Source: Kudoa neothunni (lineage: Eukaryota; Cnidaria). From it: 64,000 nucleotides of DNA. The stretch covers positions 5,580,001 to 5,644,000 of the forward strand of contig OZ199838.1 of the NCBI GenBank assembly GCA_964304625.1, read 5' to 3'. The translations under genes and the position numbers were made by a program. Below the pieces are notes generated by a model. The model was not told where the DNA came from. It was given only the letters and a program-made list of their open reading frames with translations, and ran no database searches. Of the stretch, positions 1 through 12,597 are shown piece by piece (position 1 is the first letter of the stretch; every line of letters begins with the position of its first letter).

Positions 1-568
1 CAATCAACATGGATGCAAGTTAAACTTAAAATACCGAATTGTTTATGCCAATTTGTTTCTATTAATCAAATATAAACCTAAATTAAATAAATGACGATGA
101 AATGAATCATAAACACAAGCCCGTGTAGCATTTTAATCAAGTGCTAACCAAAATTTCAGTGCACTTTATCCGAAAATCCAAACAAAAAGTTGTTTCGGGT
201 ATTGAATTTGTTTCTAATATACGTCACTTTCAAATAAATTTTAAAAAATTGTTCGGAAAACGAAATTTCCATATGAATGAAATTTGGATAAATGGATAGA
301 CTTTATTGGAGTGAATTAAGAAATTTCTGGAATTTATGCCTTTATCGGAATTAAAAGACCCCAACCTATTTTTTCACCTTGAAAATATCAGTTGGCGATA
401 ATATTGTAGGGTCTTTGTTACCATAACATAATTAACGACATTTGTAATAAAAATGATTAAGTTGAATGGGATAAGTGATTACTTTAATTTTTAATAGGAA
501 AAAATAATAAAGAAAACTTTAAGATAGTTTTCTCTAGAATCATTATTTGGCTAATTATTACTTAATAG
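1..568. other. Intron or 5' part of NLE1, no coding seen
   Basis: AT-rich sequence with no open frame resembling the missing N-terminal NLE domain or the earlier WD repeats of NLE1. It ends in a splice acceptor (..cttaatag) just before the first recognisable exon, so it is most simply an intron of a gene that begins left of the window. Confidence 0.5.
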
Positions 569-1521
569 GAGCCTCATGCAATAAAGACACTGAGTGGACA
601 TGCTCATTGGGTTAATCATTTAGCACTTTCTACAGATTATTCGCTTCGCTATGGCCCATTCAACTATTTGACAGCTACACCATATAATAATGAACACATA
701 AAACAACTAACTAATGACACAATCAAATCAAAAAGCTATGAAAATTATAAAAAGGTTTTATTTCCATATGCATTCTCATAGCGATTTATAGCTTAAAATT
801 AGATTGTTGGTGAGCAAGAAGAACGTTTAGTTAGTTGTTCGGATGATTTCACATTATTTCTTTGGCGACCGTTCTCATCGAATCAACCTCTCACACGAAT
901 GACTGGTAGATTTCTTACATGTTGTGCCATTATCTGATAAATTTTATTGCGATGTTTTGATGTTGAATTCTATAGGTCATCAAGGCCCTATAAATCATGT
1001 GGCTTTTTCACCAGATACTTGTCTCATAGCTAGCGCATCATTTGATAAGTCAATAAAAATATGGGATGCGTATTGTGGCAAGTAAATTGTTTTTTGTTTT
1101 GTTTAGCGATTCTTTAAACGAAATTCTCCAGATTTATTACATCATTGAGGGGACATGTTCATAACGTTTATCAGGTAGTACTAAATTTGAGTGTGTTAAT
1201 GATTGATTGTTATTCTTATTTTTGAAGATTTCGTGGTCAGCTGATAGCCAACTTTTAGCCAGTTGTAGTGCTGATAGTACAATTAAAGTGTGGAATGTTG
1301 CAAACCGTTGTATGTTGCACAATCTTGCAGGTCATGCTGACGAGGTAAATTTCGGTATTCACTCTTATTACAAAAAACTTTGTTGTGAATGTAGATTTAT
1401 GCTATTGATTGGTCTCTCGGTGGTGAGCATTTGGCTAGTGGGAGCAAAGATGCTCAGTTGAAAATGTATTGTCATTTTGGTGTATTTCATGTACTAATAA
1501 CCATTTAGTTGGAGATGTTAG
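569..1521 (+). CDS. NLE1: Notchless homolog 1 (NLE1/Rsa4), C-terminal WD40 part, partial
   Basis: The Notchless/Rsa4 family is a WD40 beta-propeller acting with the AAA ATPase Midasin in late 60S ribosomal subunit maturation in the nucleus. Seven exons are visible: 569-754, 803-905, 976-1081, 1132-1174, 1228-1344, 1395-1465 and 1509-1521. Joined they give 212 codons plus stop with no interruption. Diagnostic segments are [49 protein letters not shown] and NLAGHADEV, all typical of this family. The last 43-nt intron (1466-1508) joins to a tiny exon so that the protein ends LKIWRC, matching the family's usual end LRIWRR; without that splice the frame reads into an unrelated tail. The N-terminal NLE domain lies outside the window. 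No frame damage seen. Confidence 0.93.
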
Positions 1522-3310
1522 TATGTTGCTGTATGTATTTATTGAAAACACAAACACTTTTAGCTACTTTTGTTTATTATTGTTAGTTCAAAACTCTTTT
1601 TTAATCGACCATTGGCCTAATGCGCCATGCATCTATTTTTCAATTAATATATCTCGCAATGAAGCTATTAACCTACTTCATATGTATTATAAGTAAATAT
1701 TTCAAGTTTATCTACCTTCAAAGAAATAAAATAACTATTCATATCTTATTGTCGACAAAGGAACAATAAATTTTCATCAGCATTTTCATAGCATGGACAA
1801 TAGTGTTTCTCGACGTGGGTCCCACGCCCCACCGATGGGACGTGAAAAAATTTTGGTGGGACATAGAGATTTTTGAACGTTTAATGAACCAATCCGGTGA
1901 AACGCGTAGAATCCTGAGTATTGGTGTGACTTGGATAATGGTGAGATACTGGACACTATGACGTACTTTGAAGCCAATATTGCTATTTTCGATATCGCTG
2001 ATTTTGAAGTAGCGGTTAATATCATAAAAATACAAAAAGAAATTATTTATTATATAGAGTTTAATAATAATATTTAACGTGCCCTCATTCAAATAGAATC
2101 AGAATGGTTTAAATCTCAATCTTGTCTCATTTAAAATCATATATCCCCTTTTTTGATTAAACCTAATATAATATTGATTGATTGATTGATTGATTTTTTA
2201 ATTATATTATTTATTTTCGGTTCATTAGTCCTGTATACACGAAAGTCTTTCCTAATGAAGGTTGGATTGCTATGAGTTTCATTTGACGCTGTTTTGGATG
2301 GAATTAAAAATTAAAGATGTTAATTTTTAAGATCAATCGATAAATTAAGTTAGATCTAATCAAATTAATTATAATGAGAAAAGAAGTATACATTAATTGC
2401 TTTCAAATTTTAATGTGATAGGGAGCTTTATTCAAAACTAGCGGGAACTGCCCAGCGTTGCTTGGGGAAGATTTCGCATAGATACGTTTCTTAACAATAT
2501 TCGAAAAATATATTAAAGCCTAAAACTCATAGATGCAAAATAACTAAAAATTCTTAAACAATATACTTTAACGATTTGGATTATGAAATTTAAATTATGT
2601 TCATTTATTTGAAGGTGTGTTCCAATCCTGGCGTTCATTTAAAATTTCGTGGCTCGGCACCAACGCTAAATAAGTTAAGGTCAGCATCGTATTTTTTTCA
2701 TTCCCGAATTATTTAAATCCCGTTAAAGTGTTATCTAAAACGTTATTTTTTGGCCGGAGGATTTTTAAATGTCGGATTCTGGTCCCGCTCAATAACTGTG
2801 TGTACCACTATCCTTTAAAGAGATAAAAAATGGAGAAAGTAATAGAGATAGAAGAAAACGTATGAAAATTAATTGATATTGCTAAAATTAATATCGTTTT
2901 GTCCGCAAAAACCTTAATGCGCTTTTTCTAACAAATATTTTAAATAATCGGATGAAATAACCATACAACCATTTGCACTGAATTGAATTGAATCACTGAC
3001 AGTTTAGCATAACGGACGGTTTCAATGAAATCTACGGACACGGTACTTGCGTTATAGTGTTTCAATCTATCTGATTATAACACGCATAACCAACTCAATA
3101 ATAATGTAAATATTGACATTTTTTCGTATCTAAATCCACTGATAGAGCCTTCAAAATATGTTTATCAAGTCAATTACATTAAAACTCCTGATATAAGGAA
3201 TTTATTTGTGCAAACAATAAAATAAACGCGCAGATCATATACATAAAGACAGGTAGCATCGTTTAATTAACATATGATGGAGCATATAAGGGAGATAGTT
3301 AACTTCAACC

Positions 3311-3593
3311 GGTAATGAGGGAGTATCCAGCTCCAAAAATTCGTCATTTTCCCGTACACGCGCATTCCCGATTGTTTTATAACTTAATTTAGCACATTTT
3401 TAAAATATTGAGTAATCACAAATCAGACCAAAATTTTTATTCTAAAGAATTGCAAAAAATCACACTTCGACAACAATCGGACAGCGCGCAGTGTAATGCG
3501 CATATCTTTTCATAACCGTTTTCAGTCTAATTTGTCTTAAATAATTCATGAAATTTATATTTTTAATTTTTATAATATTATCAAATATGTTCT
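3311..3593 (+). repeat. Merlin left terminal inverted repeat (283 bp)
   Basis: Starts GGTAATGAGGGAGTATCC and ends in ATGTTCT. It is the reverse complement of 5454-5736 apart from two substitutions seen by eye. Confidence 0.95.
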
Positions 3594-3752
3594 CGCGATT
3601 AAAGAATCACACAGGATAAGAGATATTTGATTTAGTGGTGTTTTGAATTTTCGATAATTATAGATGTAATAGTAACTGCTATATTTATATCTCACGTTAA
3701 ATTTAAAAATTTATGTTTTTATAATTTAATCCGATTAACAAATGTTTTTTCG

Positions 3753-4800
3753 ATGGCGGATTTTTCACTTCAGCGTAAATTTTATAAACTTTTGTTTAAT
3801 GTGAGTGCTCTATTTACTTACCTAGCGAATAAGAGTCTATTACAAAAAATGCCTGATCGGTGCAAGAATTGCCACAGGTATAACACTCTACGCCTCCAAG
3901 CTACAACGAGAAAAAGAAACAATACTTCAATCGATCTTTGTGACGATGATATTGAGAAATACTCGTATACGTGTTCAAAGTACTTTTATTTTATGTATAG
4001 TTTTAAAATATTAATTTTAGGAGTGATTGTAGAAGGCATTTTCACCCAGGACCTCTACCTTCTTTGGCATCAATAACGCGATGGGGACGAATGTATCCAA
4101 ATTAGCAGTATCTCAGCTATTTGAGTTAATATATCTTCAGTGTATTGAAGAAAGATGCATAGTGGTGGCATTAACTCAAATAACCGAGAAAATCGAATCG
4201 TCGAAATTGACAAATTTTTATGAAGAGGTCGCCGTAAAAACAACCGGGGAAGATTTTTAAGCATGGACAGATGGTTGGCCCTCCCTAACTATTTCTCAAG
4301 GACTAGGTTATTCCGTGGAGCGACTCCGTTGAGACGTCAGCGGAGAAATGAAAGGTATGGCTACAGAATAAACGGCCCTTGGGTTGTTGGCATTTGCGAA
4401 TGCTCTGTTGATGAATATGGCAAACGCAAATTGTTAGAATCAAGATTTTTTATTGTCCAAAAAAGGGATAAACGAACGTTGACCCAACTCGTCTTACAGG
4501 AAGTTGAAAACGGGACTACAATCTATACGGACGAGTGGTTGGGGTACATCTCTCTCCGAATTTACGGCTATAACCATATAACCGTTAATCACTCTAAAGA
4601 GTATGTCACTCCAGAGGGTTACCATACTAATACGGTCGAGGTGTGTTGCATCATCTCAAAACAAAACTCATTCAGAAAATGAGCGGTGTGCCACGAAATC
4701 AGCTGGATTTCTACCTACATGAATCATGATCGCGTTCCATTCATAAAGAATATTGGAATTTCTTCGAATATATTTTAACAGCGATCGCTACTATTTAGCA
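3753..4800 (+). pseudogene. Merlin transposase (IS1595-like DDE), disrupted
   Basis: Pieces of a Merlin transposase lie in order on the + strand. An N-terminal piece at 3753-4076 contains a C..C pair (RCKNCHRY), as in the zinc-ribbon-like start of this family. The catalytic part has the first Asp in IVEIDKF near 4200, the second in IYTDEWLGY near 4530 and the Glu in HTNTVEV near 4640. VNHSKEYVTPE precedes the last motif, as is usual in ISXO2-like proteins. Several in-frame stops lie between 4076 and 4262, including one right after the first Asp motif, and another stop follows at 4680-4682. An intron could explain some of these but not all. All three acidic residues are kept although the frame is broken. 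Confidence 0.85.
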
Positions 4801-5453
4801 ATTAAATAATAGCTAGTGAAACAAAATATTTGTGTTTTGATTCCTTTCATCTTTTATATACTGCTATTTGTCAAAAAACTTAAGAAAACTTTAGATTTTA
4901 CAATATTAGTATTAACTATAAAATTATTATTATATTCACAGTAAATATATGTTTATGATTTACCGCTAAGGCTTTATTAATGAAAAAATAATTTTTGCTT
5001 ATAAATGAAATTAGATTATGAATTTTTGTTAAGAAAAACCAAATTAAAATTTTTGACTCACAATTGTTTCTGTTTTGATAATCCAAGTGATTATGTAATA
5101 CATCAACTATGAATTATAGTTATCACGGATCGTTCCTCAAAGAAGTCAATATATTTGTACAAATCAACATTAAATATTTTATTTTTGACTTATTTATAAT
5201 TAGATTATAAATAGTTAACGAATTATTCATTATAATTTTTGTAATATCATAAGGTTTTCAATTTCTTCAATATGGTTTGTTCGGTATACCGTTATATATT
5301 TAATATTAGTACATAAAAAAAATATATGAACTAAAAAATAAATTTTTAAGTAACAATTAAGAGTCGTTAACGTAAAAAATGAAAAATTTAGGTTTATAAA
5401 CACAATAAATAACTGGCATATATCCTTTCGGTTCAATTTCATTAATAATTCAC

Positions 5454-5736
5454 AGAACATATTTGATAATATTACAAAAATTAAAAATATAAATTTCATG
5501 AATTATTTAAGACAAATTAGACTGAAAACGGTTATGAAAAGGTATGCGCATTACACTGCGCGCTGTCCGATTGTTGTCGAAGTGTGATTTTTTGCAATTC
5601 TTTAGAATAAAAATTTTGGTCTGATTTGTGATTACTCAATATTTTAAAAATGTGCTAAATTAAGTTATAAAACAATCGGGAATGCGCGTGTACGGGAAAA
5701 TGACGAATTTTTGGAGCTGGATACTCCCTCATTACC
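5454..5736 (-). repeat. Merlin right terminal inverted repeat (283 bp)
   Basis: Mirror of 3311-3593, ending CTCATTACC directly before the CTTCAACC target duplication. Confidence 0.95.
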
Positions 5737-6094
5737 CTTCAACCGACCATCACCATGACGTAAGCAAGTACTAATCCTATAGTTGAATTCATGTAATCCG
5801 ATGAACAAACTTTAAATCGACTAAATCACTATTTCATAAATACTTTTTGGAAATTATAGTCATCCGAAAACAATTATACAACTTTTTTAAATATCACAAA
5901 TTTATAAAAATTTTATATATGACTCTCTATAAGGAAAAAATTACCCGCACATTCGTACTTAGGGCATACACACACAAACATACCGACAGTCCTCTTTTAT
6001 ATATATAAAGGATTATCAATAGTTTAAGTAAAAAACAATACTTTTGAAAGAGGTGGCATGGGGGCGCGATAGAAAAAAAGGTTGGGAAACGCTG

Positions 6095-7863
6095 ATCTAC
6101 AACTTTCATTTTTAGTTGGTATTTCTATCATTCTTATTAATTTAACAAACCCCTAAAAATGTTTTAATAAAACTTAATTATTAATATGAAAGAATAAGAC
6201 AAAGTAGTTTCCTCTTTTGACAAAAAAATGGCTTTATTTTTTTTCGAGCTTAACCCTAGAATACCAGGAGATGGCCAATCAATGCTTATTATATCATTAA
6301 CTTTTACAGAATATTTTAGTTCCTTTTTTTCCCTCGGTGTATTTTATAGTATAATGATGCTTTTAAAAAATATTCAAATAATGGAGTTATACGTTTAATA
6401 TTTTCGCTTGAAATCAAAAAAAGAAAAAAAGTTACACATATCTTAAGATGACCATCACATAAATAATGTTTGCATCGTTAAAATATATATAATCTTTTCT
6501 GCAGTAAAATAAACACTATAAATATACTTTGAAACAAGAAATTTATATAATTGCATTATTTTGTTTCTACAAAAGCTTGATTCTGTTACTTAATTGATTC
6601 TGGCTTGGGAATGGCACATATTATAATAATTTTGTTAAACTACATATCAACAAAAAGTATTAAGTTAAGTATAGTTGTTTAAAGTTTAATTTAGACCATC
6701 TTATCGTAACTCAAAAATTCGAAATCTAAAAATCCTTAGACTATATATATATATATATATATTTCTTATTCGTAAAATAATTTATAATGCCAAATTTTAA
6801 TTTATAAAGTACGAATTAATATATTTAACATATTCCTATCAACGGGGAAAGAGAATTCACAATAAGATCACGGATTTTGAGAATAAAACAAAACCTCAGC
6901 TGTTAAAATAATAATAAGTAAATGCGAAAAATGAAGCAATAAAAAAGAATTTATTCCTAATTTTTCGCACCATTCAAAGTATATACAGATATAATTATTC
7001 CCGTTCTTCGCATTTGCGCAAATAAACATCACAAAAATTCAATATTGACTTATTTTTATTATTTTATTACATATTTGCATGTGGTCACCTCCAGGTATTC
7101 GTGTAAATTTCTCCTCAGATGTAGGTGTTCTAGAGTTAATTATTAAATTTTATTTAGGATGAACGGTAATCATTTAATTTTAAAAAAAGTAAATATAAAT
7201 GACCTCCTAGTCGAGTAGTATGAAGAAGACAGACTACTGACACGGTTATTTTTAACCCTAATTGTAATATACGCATGCGCGGCGCCAATTTAATTAGCGG
7301 GAGCCCCCACTACAGTTAATGTTTATAGTTAATTTTCTAGATTATGCGACGTTTAATTAATTTATCTCCTTAAGAACGACGGCATTAGACTAAAAATAAG
7401 TAACTACAGTCAAAATTGCACTCACCTGAATACCATTTACCGCGCTAATAGCCATTTCCTCTCAATAATGTGTATTTTTAATCCCATATAGAGATTAAAT
7501 GAGAATAAAAATACGTTGTCCAATAACGAGAACATTAATCTATTAAATTCAAAATTTATTAATTAATTGCATCTATATGAAAACTTAGCGTCTATTAAAT
7601 CAGATTTGAGTTGTATTTTTGTAGCTTTTTATCTGGTAATTCCCATTTTGTAAATTGATGTAATAGACAAAATAAATAAAAATTAACCATAGCCGAATAA
7701 GACCACATCAAGAGTTTGATGTGTTGATCCAATGTTGAAGCGGCTATGCAGCTATGAGTATCCCTCTTAATCACGTGGGATCAGCTGTAACATTAAGCCG
7801 CAAATAGTTTGCTTTCTTGTGGCGCCCACCCATATTGAATGAGTAGTTTGTTTTCATTCCTCG
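6095..7863. other. Intergenic, AT-rich
   Basis: No coding frame that I trust. It holds a (TA)n run near 6742-6762 and the presumed TOP3A promoter at its right end. Confidence 0.5.
7704..7777 (+). promoter_or_regulatory. Palindrome and E-box upstream of TOP3A
   Basis: CACATCAA-GAGT-TTGATGTG (7704-7723) is a perfect 8-bp inverted repeat with a 4-nt spacer, and CACGTG (an E-box core) lies at 7772-7777. Both are within 160 bp upstream of the TOP3A start at 7864. A regulatory role is only suggested by position and symmetry. Confidence 0.25.
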
Positions 7864-10800
7864 ATGAGAAAGATACTGAATGTGGCAGAAAAAAATGCTG
7901 TCGCTAAGGAAATGGCAAAAATACTCTCAAAAGGCAGTTATTCCAATGTAAAGATACTTTACTATTCGTATCACTTCCGCCCGGTTGTTACTTTTCAATT
8001 ATTTAGATACCATCACCAGCCAAATACAATATGAACTACACTTTTAACTATAACCTATTCAATGAGGTAAGCTTTTCGATTTAATAATGAATTTTATGGT
8101 TGCTTGACGTGGATGGGCGTGTAGCAAGTTGTGATGATTGCCACATCAGTAGCTGGGCATGTGTACGGTGTAGATTTTGATCAGTCACTAAGACAATGGT
8201 AATTTTTCTGTTCCGTTTTATATGGTGGACATGGTGATGTTATCACTGCTGAATTTTAGGCAAATGGACGTAATACCAAGATTGTTTGATGCGCCCCTAT
8301 TTCAGAACGTGGTAAATGACCAGTCTGAAAAAATTATAGTATTTTATGATATATATATATATGTGTGTGTGTATAAGTGTGCATATTTTTTCTGTTGTAA
8401 TTCACTCCAATAGTTACTCTATCGTACGTTAATACAAACACCATTGACGAATTCGTTTTAGAAAAATCTGAAAACACTGGCCAAAGGATGTGATACACTT
8501 ATCATATGGACAGATTGTGATCGCGAAGGAGAATACATAGGACAAAGTGTGGTTGATGTATGTCTACCTTCAAATCGATTTCTTACCGTTAAAAGAGCAA
8601 GATTTTCAGAAGTGACACACAGGTACCTTTTAATTAATTTTTTCCAATCCACGATCGGCTTTTCTTCGTGCGTGGCAGAACGCAACTTTAAAATCTAATG
8701 TTATTTCATTTTAATTAGTTCTCTCTCGAATGCATTACTAAATTTGGGACAGATAAATCAAAGGGAAGTTGATTCTGTGAAATGTAGAATAGAACTGGAT
8801 TTACGTATCGGTATAATATATTTAATCACTAAAAATGTCACCTATTAAAGTGTTGTGAGATGACTGAAGTTGTTATTTTATTATTTTTTTATTCAGGGGC
8901 ATCCTTCACTCGAATGCAATCAATCCAATGTAAACTGCAACAACCCGGTTCCAATCATGATACAAGAGGGAATGTGATTAGTTACGGTGTGGAATGAGTT
9001 GGTTTGATTGATCTATACTCACATTCGTTATAGGCCCCTGCCAATTTCCAACTTTGGGGTTGGTTGTTGAAAGAGTAGTTGGTTGTGTTTAGTGGATAAA
9101 TTTGTAGTTTTTCTTTTCTATTATTAGTACAAAGAAATTGAAAAATTTGTACCTGAGAAATTTTGGAAATTAGAGTGTATTATTAATATTGTTGAGGGTT
9201 TTGTTGACACATTAATTTTACGCTGTTTTTATTAGTGAACCATAGGATGAATGAATTTAATGTGAGTTTTTCGTGGGATAGGTATATTTTTTATGAGGAG
9301 TTGACAGAATTGACTCACATTTGTATCATCTATTAGGGGGCACCTATTTTGTCAAAACACATGTGATACCTTTTATAAGATTTGTAAATTGGTACATTTT
9401 GGTGAATGTGTCTCCTAAATAGTTCTTTTGTCGGCGTTTTTTTTATAGAAAGACTATGGAACTGTGACTGATCTAACAACCAAGCAAGTAGTTAAAAAGA
9501 AACCGTACCCAATGGACACTATAAAAATGGAAAAAATGGCTTCCACCTATTTACATCTGAATTCCAAAACTACGATGAATTTGGCTGAAAAGCTTTACAC
9601 AACCGGGTAATAATGCGCAATGTTTTGTCGCTATAGTAGTGTTTCTCAGTCTGCTATTACTGATTTACATAATTTTTAAATTCTTTGTTTAATTACGCAT
9701 TAAAAATGATTCAACTCGCTTATTTAATGTTTAGCATAAACAATAGTAAGACAAGTTTTTCAACAAAGGTTTTGAAAAAATTTGTGTTGTATTTTCGAAT
9801 TTAATGACTTTACAATGTCTATAATGATCATACGATACGTCCGTGACAAATGCTGCCTCAATTGTCACGGTTAATGTTATAAATAAGTTTAGCCTCTTAT
9901 ATTGAAATATATCCGAATGTTTTTATTTATTGAACTATAGTCTAATTATTATATTTACGGTTTTCTGCCTAAAATCGGCCATTGAGACACTTGGGGGAGT
10001 ATTGCTTAGTTATTTAATTTTAAAGTGTAGTAATCAAGAAGTACCGTGTTTCCGCGAATATAACAGGCCTTAGATATTTGTTTGGTCTAATAAAAGGCAT
10101 TATTTTTTCTAAAAAGGAAAATAATATTTTATTGAATGAAATACGACGTGGAACATACAATGTGATGAGTATATTTATGTTTTCTTTAAAAATTAAGATT
10201 AAATGACAGTCAAATCCCTAATCCGACTTGTTTATTGAGTATTTTACCTTAAAAAATTTTCTTATTATCAACTGCCCAATAAAATTACATTGTTTGAAGA
10301 TATTTATGTATAATTCAGAATATCCATAACGTTGGTATTTTAATGGGTAGATCTTATACTAAAAACTAGCTCAACAAATACTATTTGTTTTCTTTTCCGG
10401 GGTAGGTCTTATAACCGAGGAACCACGGTAATAATGAGTTGGTAGTTAATATCATTTTTAACTCGCTTATATTAACGCATTATAACATAAAAAGTGAAGG
10501 AATTTATAACAAATTTTTATTGCTACTTAATGTGATTTTTAATATATTATGTTTATGGTGTATGTTTAAGGATTTTTAATCTATTCTTAAAAAATGTGGA
10601 TTTATGAGTTATTCCTAATATGGCGTTTTAAGTTTTTCAAATAAAATTTTAAAATTAATAAATATGTATTACTGGACGCCAATTATTAGAAATATGAGAA
10701 CACTGAAAAACCTGTCATAATTATGAGATAAAAATTCGATAGAAATGAAACGGAAATATATTATTTTGTTTCTAAAATAAATGATAATTGGCTGAAATAA

Positions 10801-12597
10801 GTTTGAAAAAATAAATGATGCAGATACCCGTTTTTATATTTAGAAATATATTTATTTGAATTATTTGTAGTACATTTATGCTCATTAGAATGAGCTGCGA
10901 TTTTAGCTAGAGTTAATATTTCTAATTAACCAAAACTGGGACACTATTGTAGTCAATGTGACTTTCTACAATTTATAAATCTGCCTAAATTTTGTTATCG
11001 TGCTGACATGATGTCTAGTTATATCAGCTACCCTAGAACTGAGACCACATTATTTCCACCGAGTATCAATTTGAAAAAATTAGTCGAAAAACACACTGCT
11101 GACCCCAAATATGGAGGTAAACTCACAAGATTGCATTTATTCGATGTGAATTGGTTGTGACAATGCGAATAATAGGTTTTGCAAACAATCTTCTATCTGC
11201 AGCAATATCCACTAGAAATGGGCCAAAATTTGACAAAGCTCACCCTCCAATTCATCCCTTGAAATCAGGAGAAGGCCTACAAGGAGATAGTGCAAGGCTT
11301 TTCGAGATGATAACTCGTCATTTTCTTGCATGCTGTTCCAAGGACGCTATTGGAAATGAAACTATTGTTATTGTTGATGTCAACGGAGAAAAGTTTAGTA
11401 CTCATGGCTTGCAAATTATTGAAAAGAATTTTCTTGAAGTTTATCCATACATAAAATGGATTGAAAATGTATTTCAACTGATGATTTAAATATGATTGGC
11501 TGAATAATGTGTTCTATGTGAACCAATTTTTAATAGAAACTACCCAATTATACCAAAAATCAAATCCTAAAGCCTATATGCGTGAATAAGAAAGATGGTG
11601 AAACGTCTCCTCCCAACCTTCTAACAGAGTCCGACCTTATAACGTTAATGGAAAAACATGGAATTGGAACCGATGCCACACACGCAGAACATATTGCCAA
11701 AATTCAAGAACGAGGTTATGTTGAAGTGATTAGACGGCATTTTGTTCCAAAAGAACTTGGTTTAGCTCTTGTTGAAGGTGATTAACCGCATCAGCTACCA
11801 AATTAATCAATAATGATGAACAATATTGCAACTAATAGTTATCAAACTTTGACTTTAGGATATGAAGCAATGGGTTATGATACTGTGTATAGTCCTGCTT
11901 TGAGGGCGTCATTCGAAAAAAAATTGTCTGCAATTTGTAAAGGAGAAGTTGAAAAATCAAGTAAACCATCTAACTTACTGCTGATTCACAGTGTTCACTT
12001 CATTAATCATTTGACAAATCATCAATTTGAATAGACGTTGTATCCGAAATGGTTCAAAAATATAAACAACTATACACCAAAGTTGTGGAAAATGTAATTC
12101 TATCTTTAATAATGAAGGATGGAATTTACCCAGTTATTCTGACCGTATCTAGATTTCCACTCTTATTAATTATGTGTTTGATTATTCAAACGGAACAAAA
12201 AAGGTTGATCCTTTCATTGTCAACAAGTTGAGGTCGTTTAACGATTTCTCGGGAAGAGGTTCTTCAGGTATATTAAATTATTCTACTGACATAATCGATA
12301 GGTTTTTAATGTTAGAATTTTTTTCGTATTTCGACCAATTATATAATTAAAAAATTTTTAATAGTTAATTCTTTAATCGTACTCAAATTTTATTATTAAA
12401 ATGTCACTGCTTTCTCATTTCACTCTATAAATGGAGAACATTTATTAGGTGGTGGAAGTTCAACTCGTGGATCAAAACCAACAAAACGTAAAGCACCTTC
12501 TTCAAATGGCGCCACCACCCCAAGAAAGGCCGTTACTTGTAGTATTTGTCATCAATCTGGTCACACCAGAAGATCGTGCCCTAGAAAAGCGTCTTAG
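7864..12597 (+). CDS. TOP3A: DNA topoisomerase 3-alpha (type IA)
   Basis: Type IA topoisomerase that passes single DNA strands and, with BLM/RMI partners, dissolves double Holliday junctions. About 18 exons: 7864-7947, 8007-8066, 8125-8198, 8260-8311, 8462-8622, 8719-8810, 8897-8986, 9034-9074, 9128-9197, 9236-~9330, 9449-9606, 11019-11116, 11176-11468, 11537-11777, 11859-11960, 12035-12093, 12153-12267 and 12449-12597. The start MRKILNVAEKN opens the TOPRIM domain; the acidic motif is WTDCDREGE; the catalytic Tyr lies in GYISYPRTET. DKAHPPIHP and MEKHGIGTDATHAEHI favour TOP3A over TOP3B. The junction between exons 10 and 11 is out of phase by one base in my reading. The protein is short, about 675 residues. 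After the catalytic core there is only a Gly/Ser/Lys tail and one CCHC knuckle (CSICHQSGHTRRSC); the four-Cys and GRF zinc fingers of the human protein are absent. Confidence 0.93.
9607..11018 (+). other. Long intron of TOP3A
   Basis: The only intron over 1 kb in this gene (others are mostly 40-190 nt). It lies between the exon ending AEKLYTTG and the exon with the catalytic Tyr. AT-rich, with no coding and no clear element ends seen. Confidence 0.7.

Larger units (their letters stand above)
3311..5736 (+). mobile_element. Merlin (IS1016-like) DNA transposon, recent insertion
   Basis: Three features define it. It has long terminal inverted repeats of 283 bp (3311-3593 and 5454-5736) in which I see only two mismatches. 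It has a perfect 8-bp target duplication CTTCAACC (3303-3310 and 5737-5744), the duplication length known for Merlin. It carries a transposase frame with IS1595/ISXO2-like DDE motifs. Total length is 2,426 bp. The uninterrupted R2 copy near 60 kb reads straight through CTTCAACC, giving the empty-site structure. The arms suggest a young insertion, although the transposase is broken. Confidence 0.95.
2439..6012 (+). repeat. Dispersed repeat R2, copy 1, interrupted by Merlin
   Basis: An unclassified repeat beginning TAGCGGGAACTGCCCAGCG and ending near TATATATAAAGGA. It inserted into the hAT-type MITE and was later split at CTTCAACC by the Merlin element, leaving pieces 2439-3310 and 5745 to about 6012. 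A second copy lies inverted at about 60170-60818, with clear similarity on both sides of the Merlin insertion point. No convincing protein frame is present. The class (SINE-like, LINE tail, Helitron or other) cannot be decided from two copies; the far end is approximate. Confidence 0.65.
1801..6094. mobile_element. hAT-type non-autonomous element (MITE), split by later insertions
   Basis: The outer pieces 1801-2438 and about 6013-6094 match the uninterrupted relative at 32998-33644. The left end reads TAGTGTTTCTC and the right end, read inward on the other strand, CAGCGTTTCCCAACC: imperfect hAT-like terminal inverted repeats. The flanks ATGGACAA (1793-1800) and ATCTACAA (6095-6102) agree at 6 of 8 positions, fitting an old 8-bp target duplication. 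No transposase is encoded. The interior between the two pieces is occupied by repeat R2, which is itself split by a Merlin element. A short (GATT)n run lies near 2174-2195. Confidence 0.7.

Noticed and set aside
1739-2092. Minus-strand ORFs of 117 and 79 codons
   Set aside because: They lie inside the hAT-type MITE, and the related copy at 32998-33644 does not keep them open; accidental.
3753-4800. Possible bacterial contamination because the transposase is IS1016/IS1595-like
   Set aside because: Merlin is the eukaryotic branch of this group; the long arms, 8-bp duplication and insertion into a repeat found elsewhere in the window show that it is resident.
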